Positions 38,211-60,648 of a DNA stretch of 64,000 bases are shown in pieces. Position 1 is the stretch's first letter, and each line of letters opens with the position of its first letter. The position numbers and the translations under genes were made by a program. The DNA lies in the NCBI GenBank assembly GCA_030272585.1, contig BSYQ01000010.1, forward strand, positions 930,001 to 994,000, written 5' to 3'. The notes beneath the pieces are model-generated. The model was not told the origin of the DNA, ran no database searches, and saw only the letters and a program-made list of their open reading frames with translations. This stretch comes from Bryopsis sp. KO-2023 (taxonomy: Eukaryota; Chlorophyta; Ulvophyceae; Bryopsidales; Bryopsidaceae).

Positions 38211-39872
38211 TATAGCACCAGGATGTGGATGCACCCCCTCCCCCCCCTCCCCTTCCAAGCCAAAATCAAACGAAACCAATATCAAAACCAAGAAAAATAT
38301 CAATGTCATTGAGGTAGAAGCGGATCAATTTTTTTTTCTCACAAAGAAAAACGACGTCGGCAAAAAAAATCAGAAAATCCTTCGTGCCCTGTAGAAGAGT
38401 GCTGAAAAAAAAGGAGGGAAAAAAAAACAATCAAAAGAGGAAAATGTATATAAATATAATTATAGTGCTTTTGGTTTTTTTTGTATCCATTCACATCATT
38501 TTAATTGTATGAACATGGGTTTTTGCCTGACTTTTTATAATTAAGGAATTTTTTTTGTTTTTGTTCTTTTCAATCGTTCGAAACGGCTGCTTGAACGATG
38601 GGGCAGAAAAAACATGGAAGGAAGAAAATGAATCCTGTGGAATTTTTGTCGAGGCTTTCATGGTAGATGAGGGGAAAATTATATTTAGACAATTATATGG
38701 GTGGGTATTGTACTATTTTTGTCGAAGTTGCAGGGTTGGGTAGAATCTGTGTAATATTTTGTTTAATTTACACTACTTTTTCGTGTGTTTTATCTCTGGG
38801 CTTTATGAATTAAGATAAAGGAGGCCGATATTATGTGTTGATGAGAAACCATGGACTGCTATGCAGTGTTCGAATGGGAAATGCGCTCACGAAACGAAAC
38901 CAATCAAAATTGCAAATTGCAGATTGCAGGCAACCCCACATGGCTAGCTCACATTGGTTTTATCAAGGCTGCACATTCCATGGGTTAATACCAAAACACA
39001 AGTTCTTATGATGTGTTTTCTGAAGGGATGATTCAATATTACAGTTCTAGTTTTGGAAACAACAAGATTCCCACCATTCCCTCACAAAACCCGCAATAAT
39101 ATTAGTTCCCCAGCTTCTCGCCAATGGTCAGAAGGCGCAGTGGCCCTATCAAATGACTGAGGTTTGAGACGAGCTTTCAACACTCAAAGGTCAAACAATG
39201 AAGCATGTTGCTGTCTCAACTTTTCTATTTAGGGAGCTGTTTCTGATACCCGGTGCTCCAGAAGCCAAGGATTTCGGCTTGTTTTAGTGTTGTTTTTTTT
39301 TTGTGGACTTTGGCACGTTGGTTAACCCATGGGAAAACACTGACTAATGGGTGTTCATGAAAGCATTATAAGATGACTTGAGAATCGTTCTGCCCACTAG
39401 AGAAGATTGATATCCTGGCTAATGACTTCTGCTGTGCCGCACCGTAGCCCGAGTTGGGAGTAGACAGCGGAAAATTGATGGGTTCAGCAGATGCAATTAG
39501 CATGCAGAGTGGATTTCAAATCATGGAAAATGATAAAGGACCGACCATGGAAAACACGCCACGAAAAATACCAAAGAAAAACAATAGTTGTTTTCCCCAA
39601 TCTCCTTATGTACAACAAACTTCAAAACAAAATACACCATATCCTTCGTAAATTGCAGGCCTACCAATTTATCCCACCCATTGGCAGAAGATCAATCCAC
39701 TTGGTTTCTCGCTCGAAGCAAAAAACAAAACAAAACAGGGTCTTGATCAAAACATCGATGTCCCTTAGTCACACTATTCAAACAGTCTTTCTGACACACC
39801 TATTGAATTCTATTCATCTCCTTCCCACAAAGAGTGCATAAATTCCAGTCGGAAATTCTGACAGCAGCTCCA
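38211..39872. other. tail-to-tail intergenic region between citrate synthase and F-box gene
   Basis: 1.66 kb, AT-rich with homopolymers in the first 600 bases and a more mixed composition after 38800. Small frames do not resemble known proteins. I recognise no gene, RNA or mobile element. Confidence 0.45.
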
Positions 39873-42800
39873 TCAATCGATTGAAATGGTATTTCCAACC
39901 ATCCACACGATGTTGGCGTCGATGTTGGGCTCCGGCCTCACTTCTTCATCATATTCGCTCATTAAATTTTCGGAAGTGCTGAGACATACCCCCACCATGT
40001 TTCCCACCATGGGCTGCTTGAGGCTTATCTACAACGCACAATTCAATGTTTTCTTTTTCTTTTCCTTTGTTTTTTATTGTTGTGTATAGCAAGATGCTCC
40101 CCTAGATTTCCAAGCTACTAAAAATAAGAAATAATGAATAAAAAAACACAAACTCAGAAATGCATGAACAAGTTGGATCGATTGGTGCATGGGGGAATCC
40201 TCGTACATTTTATTGAGGACAATTCTTCATTCAGCTTTACACTGGGTCGACAAGCGACCGATTTTTCAAAATATTAAAACGTATTTGATCGAAAAAGAAA
40301 AAAAAAGTGATAAAAAAAGTGAAAAAGTGAAAAAGAGAAAAAGTGATAATACCATCGAGGGTTGAGTGTACCTCCATGTAATCTCGACCAGCCATGTTTC
40401 TTCTGCCTGCATAGCTTTGAAGGAAAAAATCGTTATGGAAATCCATCCATTGAGTCAAATTCTGCAGAGGATCCGTCACTCCTTCGTCACCATCGCCATC
40501 GCTTTGGCCCCCATCATCTGACTCATCGTTTACATCCAATATATTCTGTAAGGCAAAATATAGAAATGAAAAATTCCAACCCATCCTTGATTTCTGTTGG
40601 GTTTGATACGGAGACGTAACAATTTCCTCCGACACAGCATGGTCGTATGTCGTACTCATGCAGCCAAAGCTCAAGTTCAACAAAAAAAAATGAATAATTT
40701 TTGCACTTCGAACGCGATCATTTCGGAGATTTTTTTTTTTCCATCCTGTCGGTGTTTTTTTGGGTTTTTTTTTTTTTTTTTTTTTTTCTGCACATTTATT
40801 TGATGCGATGGATCGATATCAAATACCTCAGCAGTGGGGTCGATCTGGAGGAGGTGGTGACGGAAAAGATTATACCATGATGCATTGATTCGAATCTTGT
40901 TCATGGGCTTTGCATCGTTCCTTCCGCATACCACTCCCATCTCACCAAACTCCTCTGGAAAAAAAAACAAACATAAAAAATGAAAATAAAACAAAACAAA
41001 AGGTCCCCACCCCCCCCAAAAAAACAGACCTGCCCTTCGTAACTCCTTACGGAAAGAAAAAGTACGATATGTTTCATAGGTTTCAATTTTCAGGAGTTTG
41101 AATGAAGCGGTGCAAACAATATCACTCCTTTTTTTCTCCCACATGATTCAATACATTTCAAAACACCCAAAAATAAAGAAATAAACTAATTTGACAGGCT
41201 GGAAACCTGTGATCAGAGGTCAGCCCCTACACAGGAATTCTGCATCCAAATATCCTCAATATTTTAGATCGATCAATGCTGCTCACAAAAACAAATATAT
41301 GCATTTCACTTTCAGGCTAATTTTTACCCCCCCCCCCTCCAAATATCAACACCCCTCCATTTCAAAGATTCACTCAAAACAGCTCATATGCAGACGTTGA
41401 TAAACAAGTACCTTGCTTCCTTTTTTTCAAATCATTCTCAACATGGTGGGGAGCAAAACAACAGAAGCCCCAACAGAACCAAAAAAAAGCTTCTCATGAA
41501 ACCATGCAAACAGAGCGTCAATGCTTAATCGACTCACTTGACAGGTACACCCTCCTCTCTCTGGCTCGCCTTGAATTTCTCAATACGAACTCCTGCTTCT
41601 TGTAAAACCTAAACCACACCACCGGACGAAGCCCCGATCCATGATCACCGCTCGAATCAAATTCCACCCATTCTCCAGCTCTGTCCCAAACCACAGCCCT
41701 GGGTTTCACCAATTTCCCTTCTTTGCACGAAAACAACAGCGATTCAAGGTCGTGCACCCCACTCAGATACTCCACCTCACGACTTTGCATCCCTTTGTAC
41801 CATTTCCTGGCCAAACCACCACCCGGGTTCTCAGAGTCTGACAAATCGACGTCCCCAGCCAACACCACCCCGCACAGCACAGGGCAAGTCACCACCCCCA
41901 TCCTCCCCACAATAACTTTCCTCGTAACGACCATCGTTGGGTTCGCCCCCCCTGGCTGCGAGGCTCCAATCGACCGGAGCAGAGTCTCATCGAACGATAA
42001 CTCCCTTGGTTTACTTTGGGGGGTTGCTGGGTTTCCGGAGGCTGGCATTTCTGCTGGGGTGCACCCCAGCGAGGGTGGAGATTGTTCGTCAGGTGTAAAG
42101 GGTAAATCTCTGCTGTGGATGGCCATGCATCGAACATCCCTGGAGACTATCTCACTGCAGTACATGTCCCGGATGTTGTGTTTGAAAAGGTTGTTCACCC
42201 AGTATGACTCCATTCCATCTTGGCAGCCCCCGTCGGTGATTGCACCGGAGAACTCCAAACGATTTGTTTCTGATGGGTGGACCAGTCCCCTGGAAAACCG
42301 ACAGTCACACTCAAGAACTCCCAATCTTACTCTTATTATTATTATTATTATAGATGTGCGCTATGCGTCAATACATTTGGACATTCTTGATGCTCCGCTG
42401 TTCGGTGTTTAACTAGATGTATTTTTTTTTTAACAGGAAGAATTCGAACTTACTGTTTTGAAAAAAAAAAAGCATTGACATTTGCATTCGGGTTTCTTTT
42501 TTGTTTTTAATACATTGCTAGAATAAGTTTCATTCTTGAGTTCGAAAAATTGTTGTTGGAATTTCTGTGGGAAGAAAGTGCTTTGATTTTTCTCCTGAAA
42601 AAGCTTACCCACAGTTTGAGCTTTGTGGAGTGTTCAAAAAAAAATAATCAAATTTATCCTCAAATTAAGAAAAAGAAAATTTTGATGAAAGGTGCATTCT
42701 TCCCAAAAATAAATAATAAATAAATAAATAAATAAATAAAATCCCATTCAGTTGCTGTTGCTGAGGTCTATCAATGGAACAAGTCAAAAAGTTGAAAAAA

Positions 42801-43133
42801 AAAAAAAGAAAAGGACTGGTTGTCTAAAGTCACTAAAAATGAACCCAAAAAATATCACACATAAAGACACTTTTCTTTTTCTTTTTTTTCCCTTCAAAGC
42901 CTTACTCACCTGTAGATCTTGGTCAAGTGATGGTAGTTGTGGTGCTTGCGGGGAACGCAAAAGCCAGCGTCTTTCAAGATTCGGTTGACCCAGATGTTCG
43001 GCAATCGGCCCAAGGCTAGAAGACGATTGCAGGCTACCTGCAAGCGCAAAACATCCGCCGCCGAACATTTCTGTATTATTTCGACGAGGCAATTGTCGGG
43101 AAGGTCCACGAGAGCTCGGACGTCAACTGACAT
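39873..43133 (-). CDS. F-box protein with unidentified C-terminal region
   Basis: Exons by GT/AG and phase: 43133-42910, 42289-41538, about 41135-41030, 40954-40827, 40545-40372 and 40028-39873 (stop at 39873-39875). Residues about 10-54 are an F-box (LPDNCLVEIIQKCSAADVLRLQVACNRLL in two parts, then IWVNRILKD), the SKP1-binding module of SCF ubiquitin ligases. The remainder, about 430 residues, has no LRR, Kelch or WD pattern that I can see. It has a conserved-looking YWVNNLFKHNI segment, a Cys-containing beta-like region and an acidic SDGDGDEG stretch. The junction between the second and third exons does not keep phase: exon 2 ends in phase 1 at a strong donor, but the third exon has only phase-0 or phase-2 acceptors. 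Either a small exon was missed, or a second gene of about 190 aa starts at the ATG at 41144. Confidence 0.7.
42705..42741. repeat. (AAAT)n microsatellite in F-box gene intron
   Basis: About nine AAAT units, slightly interrupted, in the first intron of the F-box gene. Confidence 0.8.
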
Positions 43134-43702
43134 TCTTTTCCGCGACGTCGAAACAGCTGCAAGGCAGCGTCAGCCGTGGACTCGTTTTATTCTGGCTGAA
43201 ATCGTTATGGATGATTAAATCAATTAATCGATCTGTAATGAAGCAAATTTCTGATTTGCTTTTTTCTGGGTTGGGAAGAATGGGTGGAAAGAGAGAATCC
43301 AGGAAGTGAATTGCCGACCACCAAATATGGGCTTATATCCGTGGCAGCTAATAGCTTGTCCAAAAGTCCAAAGTGATTTTGATTCAGAAGAAGGAGGCTT
43401 ACATGGAGAAAATGTCTTCTTGTTTTCCCGGAACCCCTCCTCTCGAATTGAAGTGTTGAATGCAAAGAGATACTTGGCAATTTTTCTGTTTGCACCGTAT
43501 ACATATTGTATTTAATTTTGGGGGGGGAGGAGTTGTGGGTCGATGGTGACATTTTTGCAGCAATTTTGATACTTTTTTTATAATTCTTTCAGTTGTGGGT
43601 GATGTCAATTTTTTCTAGTATGACTCGGCAGCTTTTTTTTTTTTTTGGTTCCTTCAGGACAAGCTATGGATCCAGTTGTTTTTTTTATGAGGTAATTGTT
43701 GG

Positions 43703-44086
43703 TGTTGTTAAACCAGGTTGATAAAGGGGGAGTTGTGAGTGTAGATTGGTGGTATGGGACATTAGTCTATAGGATCGACACGATTAGAGTCATTTTCGAA
43801 GGAAGTGGCGTTTCGTCTAACGACAGAAACTAGACCTGCGTTTTTCTGGCAAGTGGCGTTTCGTCTAACGACAGAAACTAGACCTGCGTTTTTCTGGCAA
43901 GTGGCGTTTCGCCTGAACAGTTAGGATAAAAGGGAACTTCGGGAAGGAAAGAATAGAGTGTTTGTAAAGACTTTATTACAAGGATCGGGTTGGAAAGTCC
44001 CCGATCAGGTCTCGCCCATACACAACACGTTCGCGTCCCCCCTGCGAACGAGGCAATCTACAAGCACAACTACAACTCTATCAACA
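43703..44086 (+). mobile_element. solo LTR, 384 bases, with 5-base target-site duplication
   Basis: The segment begins TGTTGTTAAACC and ends CTCTATCAACA, so its ends form the inverted pair TGTTG/CAACA typical of LTRs. It is flanked on both sides by the same 5-base duplication GTTGG (43698-43702 and 44087-44091), the mark of integrase-driven insertion. Inside, a 48-base tandem repeat (43803 onward) occupies the U3 position. A TATA-like GATAAAAGGG follows at 43925-43934, giving plus orientation. No internal element sequence is adjacent, so this is what remains after LTR-LTR recombination. The intact duplication and clean ends suggest a fairly recent insertion. It shares no obvious sequence with the fossil at the left window edge. 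Confidence 0.82.
43803..43914 (+). repeat. 48-base tandem repeat inside solo LTR
   Basis: Two full identical units start at 43803 and 43851 (AAGTGGCGTTTCGTCTAACG start), and a third, diverging after about 14 bases, starts at 43899. Position upstream of the TATA-like box suggests duplicated U3 enhancer units. Confidence 0.9.
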
Positions 44087-44091
44087 GTTGG

Positions 44092-45361
44092 TATTGTTGC
44101 GATTTTGCGAAACAAAATTTGAAGAAGAGTATACATTTTTCTTTGGTAAAATCATAAGGGGCAGGGTGCTGACTGACTACTTGTGGAGGTACCTATTTCG
44201 TATTTTGGAAGAAACTAGTTTAAAATTTCAGCTCACATTGGACGTAATGTTTATTGGTGTGGATTTGAGTGCACCAGCCAATTGGAATCTGCTTAGCAGG
44301 CCTACATTATATCGTTGAACGCAGTGCCCACTATTCAGCGCAAGCAATACAGGGTGTTGTGTAAAGTTTGAACTGTACACGATAATAGAACAAAACGTTC
44401 GCAGACGAAGTTACTCCGTAAACTCAAAACAAATAAGGCATCTCTTACAACAACAACAGCCCCTATAAGTATCGCCCCTTTCACTTTCCGACCACAAACG
44501 TTCAACACACCACAACCACAAGTTCCTCCCGTCACCACAACTCGGCCATCCAGCCGCAAACACCCACGCGTCTCATTTCGTCCCATTTCCCCTTCTCATC
44601 TAACTATCGACTCTCCTTTTTCACCACAAGGGCGAAGATTTCTGAGGAGCCACTCTGCAGTTTGTTATCTTTTTCATGTTTTTTGCAGGAGGTTGACGTG
44701 CAGAGGACGTTAGAAACGGGAACGCCAACGGCTTGGCGGTTTTTTTGTGTTTTCCATTAAGCAGCCTGGAGTAAACCCACTTCCGCATCTACTATACTTG
44801 CGATACAATGCTAGTACATTCGGAGTAACGCTTTCACAGTAACGCTCCTTGAGTAAACGGCAGCACCCAAAGTGACCGACAAAATCTGGAGGTTTCCAAA
44901 GGTCCAGCAACATGGCCTATCAGATGCTTACACCTGCACCCTTTTCCCTTTTTTATTGATCAAGGTGAAAGCTTTCACCCAGCGCCCACTGTTCCTGACG
45001 TAAAATTGGAGTAATGTTTTATTCTGGGCTCATGAAGACGACTTGGTTGGGGCTGGGGCGTGTGGATTTTGGTGGGATGGCTGCAGTCTATTTGCAATTG
45101 GGTCAATCAGGGTGGAGTTAGGTGTCGGAGTTTTTTCCTTCGAAAAAGGAGTGTTCTGATTTATGGTGTTTTCTGCACATGCGCTGCACAGCTGATCCCC
45201 TCCGGTCTTGACCGGACTGGACCGGACCGACACAGATCAATACCCCCACACATCTGACCCACACCAATACCTTAAAATCCTCGCTGAAACCACACTAAGC
45301 CAACACCCACACCAACCAAACAGAATTTCAAAAAGAAAAAAATAAATGAGACCTGGCAAAA
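44092..45361. other. intergenic sequence downstream of DHX29 and upstream of the F-box gene
   Basis: 1.27 kb with mixed composition. The part at 44340-44640 is C-rich on the plus strand, unlike the flanks, and might be old repeat sequence, but no ends or ORF could be recognised. The last 300 bases likely hold the DHX29 3' untranslated region. Confidence 0.4.
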
Positions 45362-57710
<12,349 letters not shown>

Positions 57711-57949
57711 GTCTGGAATGGATCGGAGCTCCGACGCCCTGCTGACGACGATCGACGGAACCAGTTTCGATCGCAGCTTGTCGCTCGGAAGACCAAGAAC
57801 AGCAGGATTATGTTTTACTCGAAAATGGTAATGAGATCATGATTGGCATTTGAGGATGCCCACGCTCGCCCCTCGCTTTTGGAGCCCTCCAGTGACCCAA
57901 CATGACACAATGTATTTTCTTTTCTAGAAGAAAAACCCTTTCGGGAAAA

Positions 57950-58560
57950 AACTCCAAACCCCCTCCCCCCCCCCCCCAAACAAAAAACTTTTTTTCTCCC
58001 CTTTTTTTATGCTTTGCCTTTTTTTTTTTTTCGAACCCCCTTTTTTCACCCATCCCCCCCCGTTTTCCCCATAACCCTTCCCCCCCCAGTTTTTCCCCAT
58101 CTCCCTTTTTTTAAACCTTTCCCCTCCTGTTTTTCCCCATCTCCCTTTTTTCACCCATCCCCCCCCCTAATTTTCCCCATAACCCTTTTTTTACCCATAA
58201 CCCTCCCCCCCCCCAGTTTTTCCCCATCTCCCTTTTTTTAACCTTTCCCCCCCTGTTTTTCCCCATCTCCCTTTTTTTTACCCATCCCCCCAAGTTTTCC
58301 CCATAACCCTCCCCCCCCAGTTTTTCCCCATCTCCCTTTTTTTAACCTTTCCCCCCCTGTTTTCCCCATAACCCTTCCCCCCCAGTTTTTCCACATCTCC
58401 CTTTTTTTACCCACCCACCCCTAATTTTCCCCATAACCCTTTTTTACCCATCCCCCCCTGTTCCCCCCCCTGTTTTTTTCTCCTTTTTTCCTCAATATTT
58501 GTTTCCCATTCCTTTTTTTTCCCTGTTTTTTCCCATCTCCCCCTCCCTTTTTGAGTTTTC
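57950..58560. repeat. pyrimidine-rich degenerate satellite, about 600 bases
   Basis: Almost every base on the plus strand is C or T, arranged as degenerate units of about 30-35 bases built on GTTTTTCCCCATCTCCC and TTTTCCCCATAACCCTT blocks. These are joined by C runs and T runs. At least five GTTTTTCC-CATCTCCC blocks occur (about 58090, 58130, 58215, 58255, 58320). It lies between the DHX29 start and the 3' end of the coiled-coil gene, both on the minus strand, so transcripts through it would be purine-rich. Frames here are translations of the repeat, not genes. Confidence 0.9.
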
Positions 58561-58580
58561 TTAAAACGTTTTTCCTAGTT

Positions 58581-60648
58581 TCATCTCCAAGGAGTTTGTT
58601 TTTTTCCTTTTTTTTTCCCATGGCCCATCAATTTCACTCTTCCCCTAGTAACAGATTCAGTTTTCTTGAATTTTTTTCGGCCAGTGTGATTTCTTTTACC
58701 ACCCGACACCTGATGCTGATTCTGGCACTGTGTTTCTTGCTTCCAATCCCAGATTTTCCTTCCTACAGTTCCATCAGCTCTCTTGGGCCAAACTTTTTCC
58801 CCAGTGCCCGTCATTCGTATTTTCTTGAAGAAAGAGCCGCCGACAAATGCGTCACAGCGGAACGCCCGACCCCTGTCCAAGAGCCCTGTCTTGAATTTTG
58901 GGGTGGGATCCTCCATGTCGAACTTGGCATGGGCCTTGATCGCCCCCATCTGCAGATATACAAAGCTCAAAGTTCAAAGTCGTCAATCACGACGTCTTAG
59001 AGTAACGCTCACTTTGGAGAGGAAAAGAAACTCACCCGTTCTCTGAACTTCTTCAGAATTTCGTCGCCATTCCCTGGTACACGGATCTCTGTAGGGCTTT
59101 CGGCCTGTTCTGCCCTTAACTCCACTTCGTTTTGGTTTGGGTGGGAGGGCGCTGCGGCGGCAGTGGGGGCTGGTGAAATGTCCCTCTCGCCTTCATCCCC
59201 GGCGTCGTCCACGACGATCGTGAGGAGCACCACCTCCTCCTTCTTTTCTCGTAGGACTTCGGCCTCTTGTTGCCATTTAAATATTTCGAAATCCATACTC
59301 CAAATTTCCTGCAGAAACAGGAAAGAAAAGCACAGAAAATTTACGTGCATCCAATCTGTACCTACATAATTCATGTTTTTTGCCGCCGCTTCATTTGATT
59401 TCACGGTCGTAGTATGTGGACACTGGGCCGACACCCTTTGGAAAAACAAGCAGCCAGCCGCAATATATTGTACACGCCATGCACAATATAGGCAGTGCGT
59501 ATGTGCAAAATGTGTGTATTGCTTTGAAAGGTCATCCTCATGCTTGTCCATTCGGCCATGGAAAAAAAACATTGCTCAATGCATGCAAGGTCACATTTTG
59601 TTTTCATACTCACCCTCTCGGTGGCCTCGTGCTCGCCCCTCAACAAAGCTAGCTGCTGGAGGAGTTTGGCGTTTTCCTCCTGAAAATCAATATATCGTTT
59701 CAGCGCCAGCGACAAAGAATGCAATCACACTTAATATCATAGGTCATCAGCTTAAAAACTGCTTTGAAACAGCCACACAGTGTCGAATCCTGGAAGCTGT
59801 TCTCCATAGACAGTCAAAATACATAGACTCTGGGTTAGATGACATCCTGAGGATGAGAATCTTGTCCTTGCAAAGATAAGTGATAGTTCATCCCTTTCAC
59901 ACGAAAGAGCAGGCCTGCTTTCGCTGATTTCCCTCTATTGGTTTTAGAAAAGGAAGAATGCCTACCAAGTATTGATTTTCCAAATCTCCATTTACAAACA
60001 CACACACGCAAATACACAAGCATGCACTTCTGTATCATCAAAGATATACATCTTTGGCGACAACAAAAGACGGCTACCTGTAGCTTCAATTTCGAAAAGC
60101 AATGAACATGTTGAGTTTGAGAATGTTGATCAACATTGTTCAAATCTGGACCCACCTCCAGACTCGCACACTTGGCCTCCAGGAAGGAGGTTCGGTCCTC
60201 GATCTAAACAGCAGACAGAAACAGTTTCAATGGGCGATGCTATTCGAAAAAAAAGCAGTGTGTGCAGCGGCGGATCCAGGATTCCAGAGAAAGGGGTGCG
60301 CGTTCGATACTTAATGCCCCATTTGAACCTCCCCGGCATCCGCCTCTGTGTATGCAAGTATATTTGACTTAAACGTCAGATTGTCGTCACAGTGACCTCC
60401 ATGAACACAACCAAGCACAAGCATCGCATATACACTTTTCAATCGAGAAAAACGGCTCTCTCTCCCATACCTCTTCTGCATGTGTGAAACAGACGTTGTT
60501 GTAAACCTGCGAAAACACACACCACTCGCTACGGTTAGCGACAACTCTTGCCGCATCCAAGGTTCAGAAGCAGTCGATACCAGCACCCATTCATTGCGGG
60601 CAATAAAAACATGCCAGTCGCCGTAGCTCCTACCTTGTTGAATGCCAT
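58581..60648 (-). CDS. hypothetical coiled-coil protein with basic C-terminal region
   Basis: Exons 60648-60634, 60506-60471, 60203-60156, 59679-59614, 59308-59036 and 58949-58581 all begin and end in phase 0, giving 268 aa from the ATG at 60648. The first about 90 residues are heptad-like coiled coil (IEDRTSFLEAKCASLEEEN, KLLQQLALLRGEHEATE). An acidic and Ala/Pro-rich linker follows, then EILKKFRERMGAIKAHAKFD with a Lys/Arg-rich tail ending near the satellite. I do not recognise the family. The frame continues upstream of the ATG (RKTCRVTTAMAFNK), so an earlier exon may exist. Short symmetric exons with good splice sites make a real gene likely. Confidence 0.6.

Noticed and set aside
42300-42360. 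(TTA)n and other short microsatellites as regulatory elements
   Set aside because: They lie in introns, vary freely in such genomes and show no further structure.
57902-58293. Open frames on both strands within the pyrimidine tract
   Set aside because: Pro/Phe/Ser or Gly/Lys-rich peptides come from the satellite itself; stops are simply rare in C/T-only DNA.
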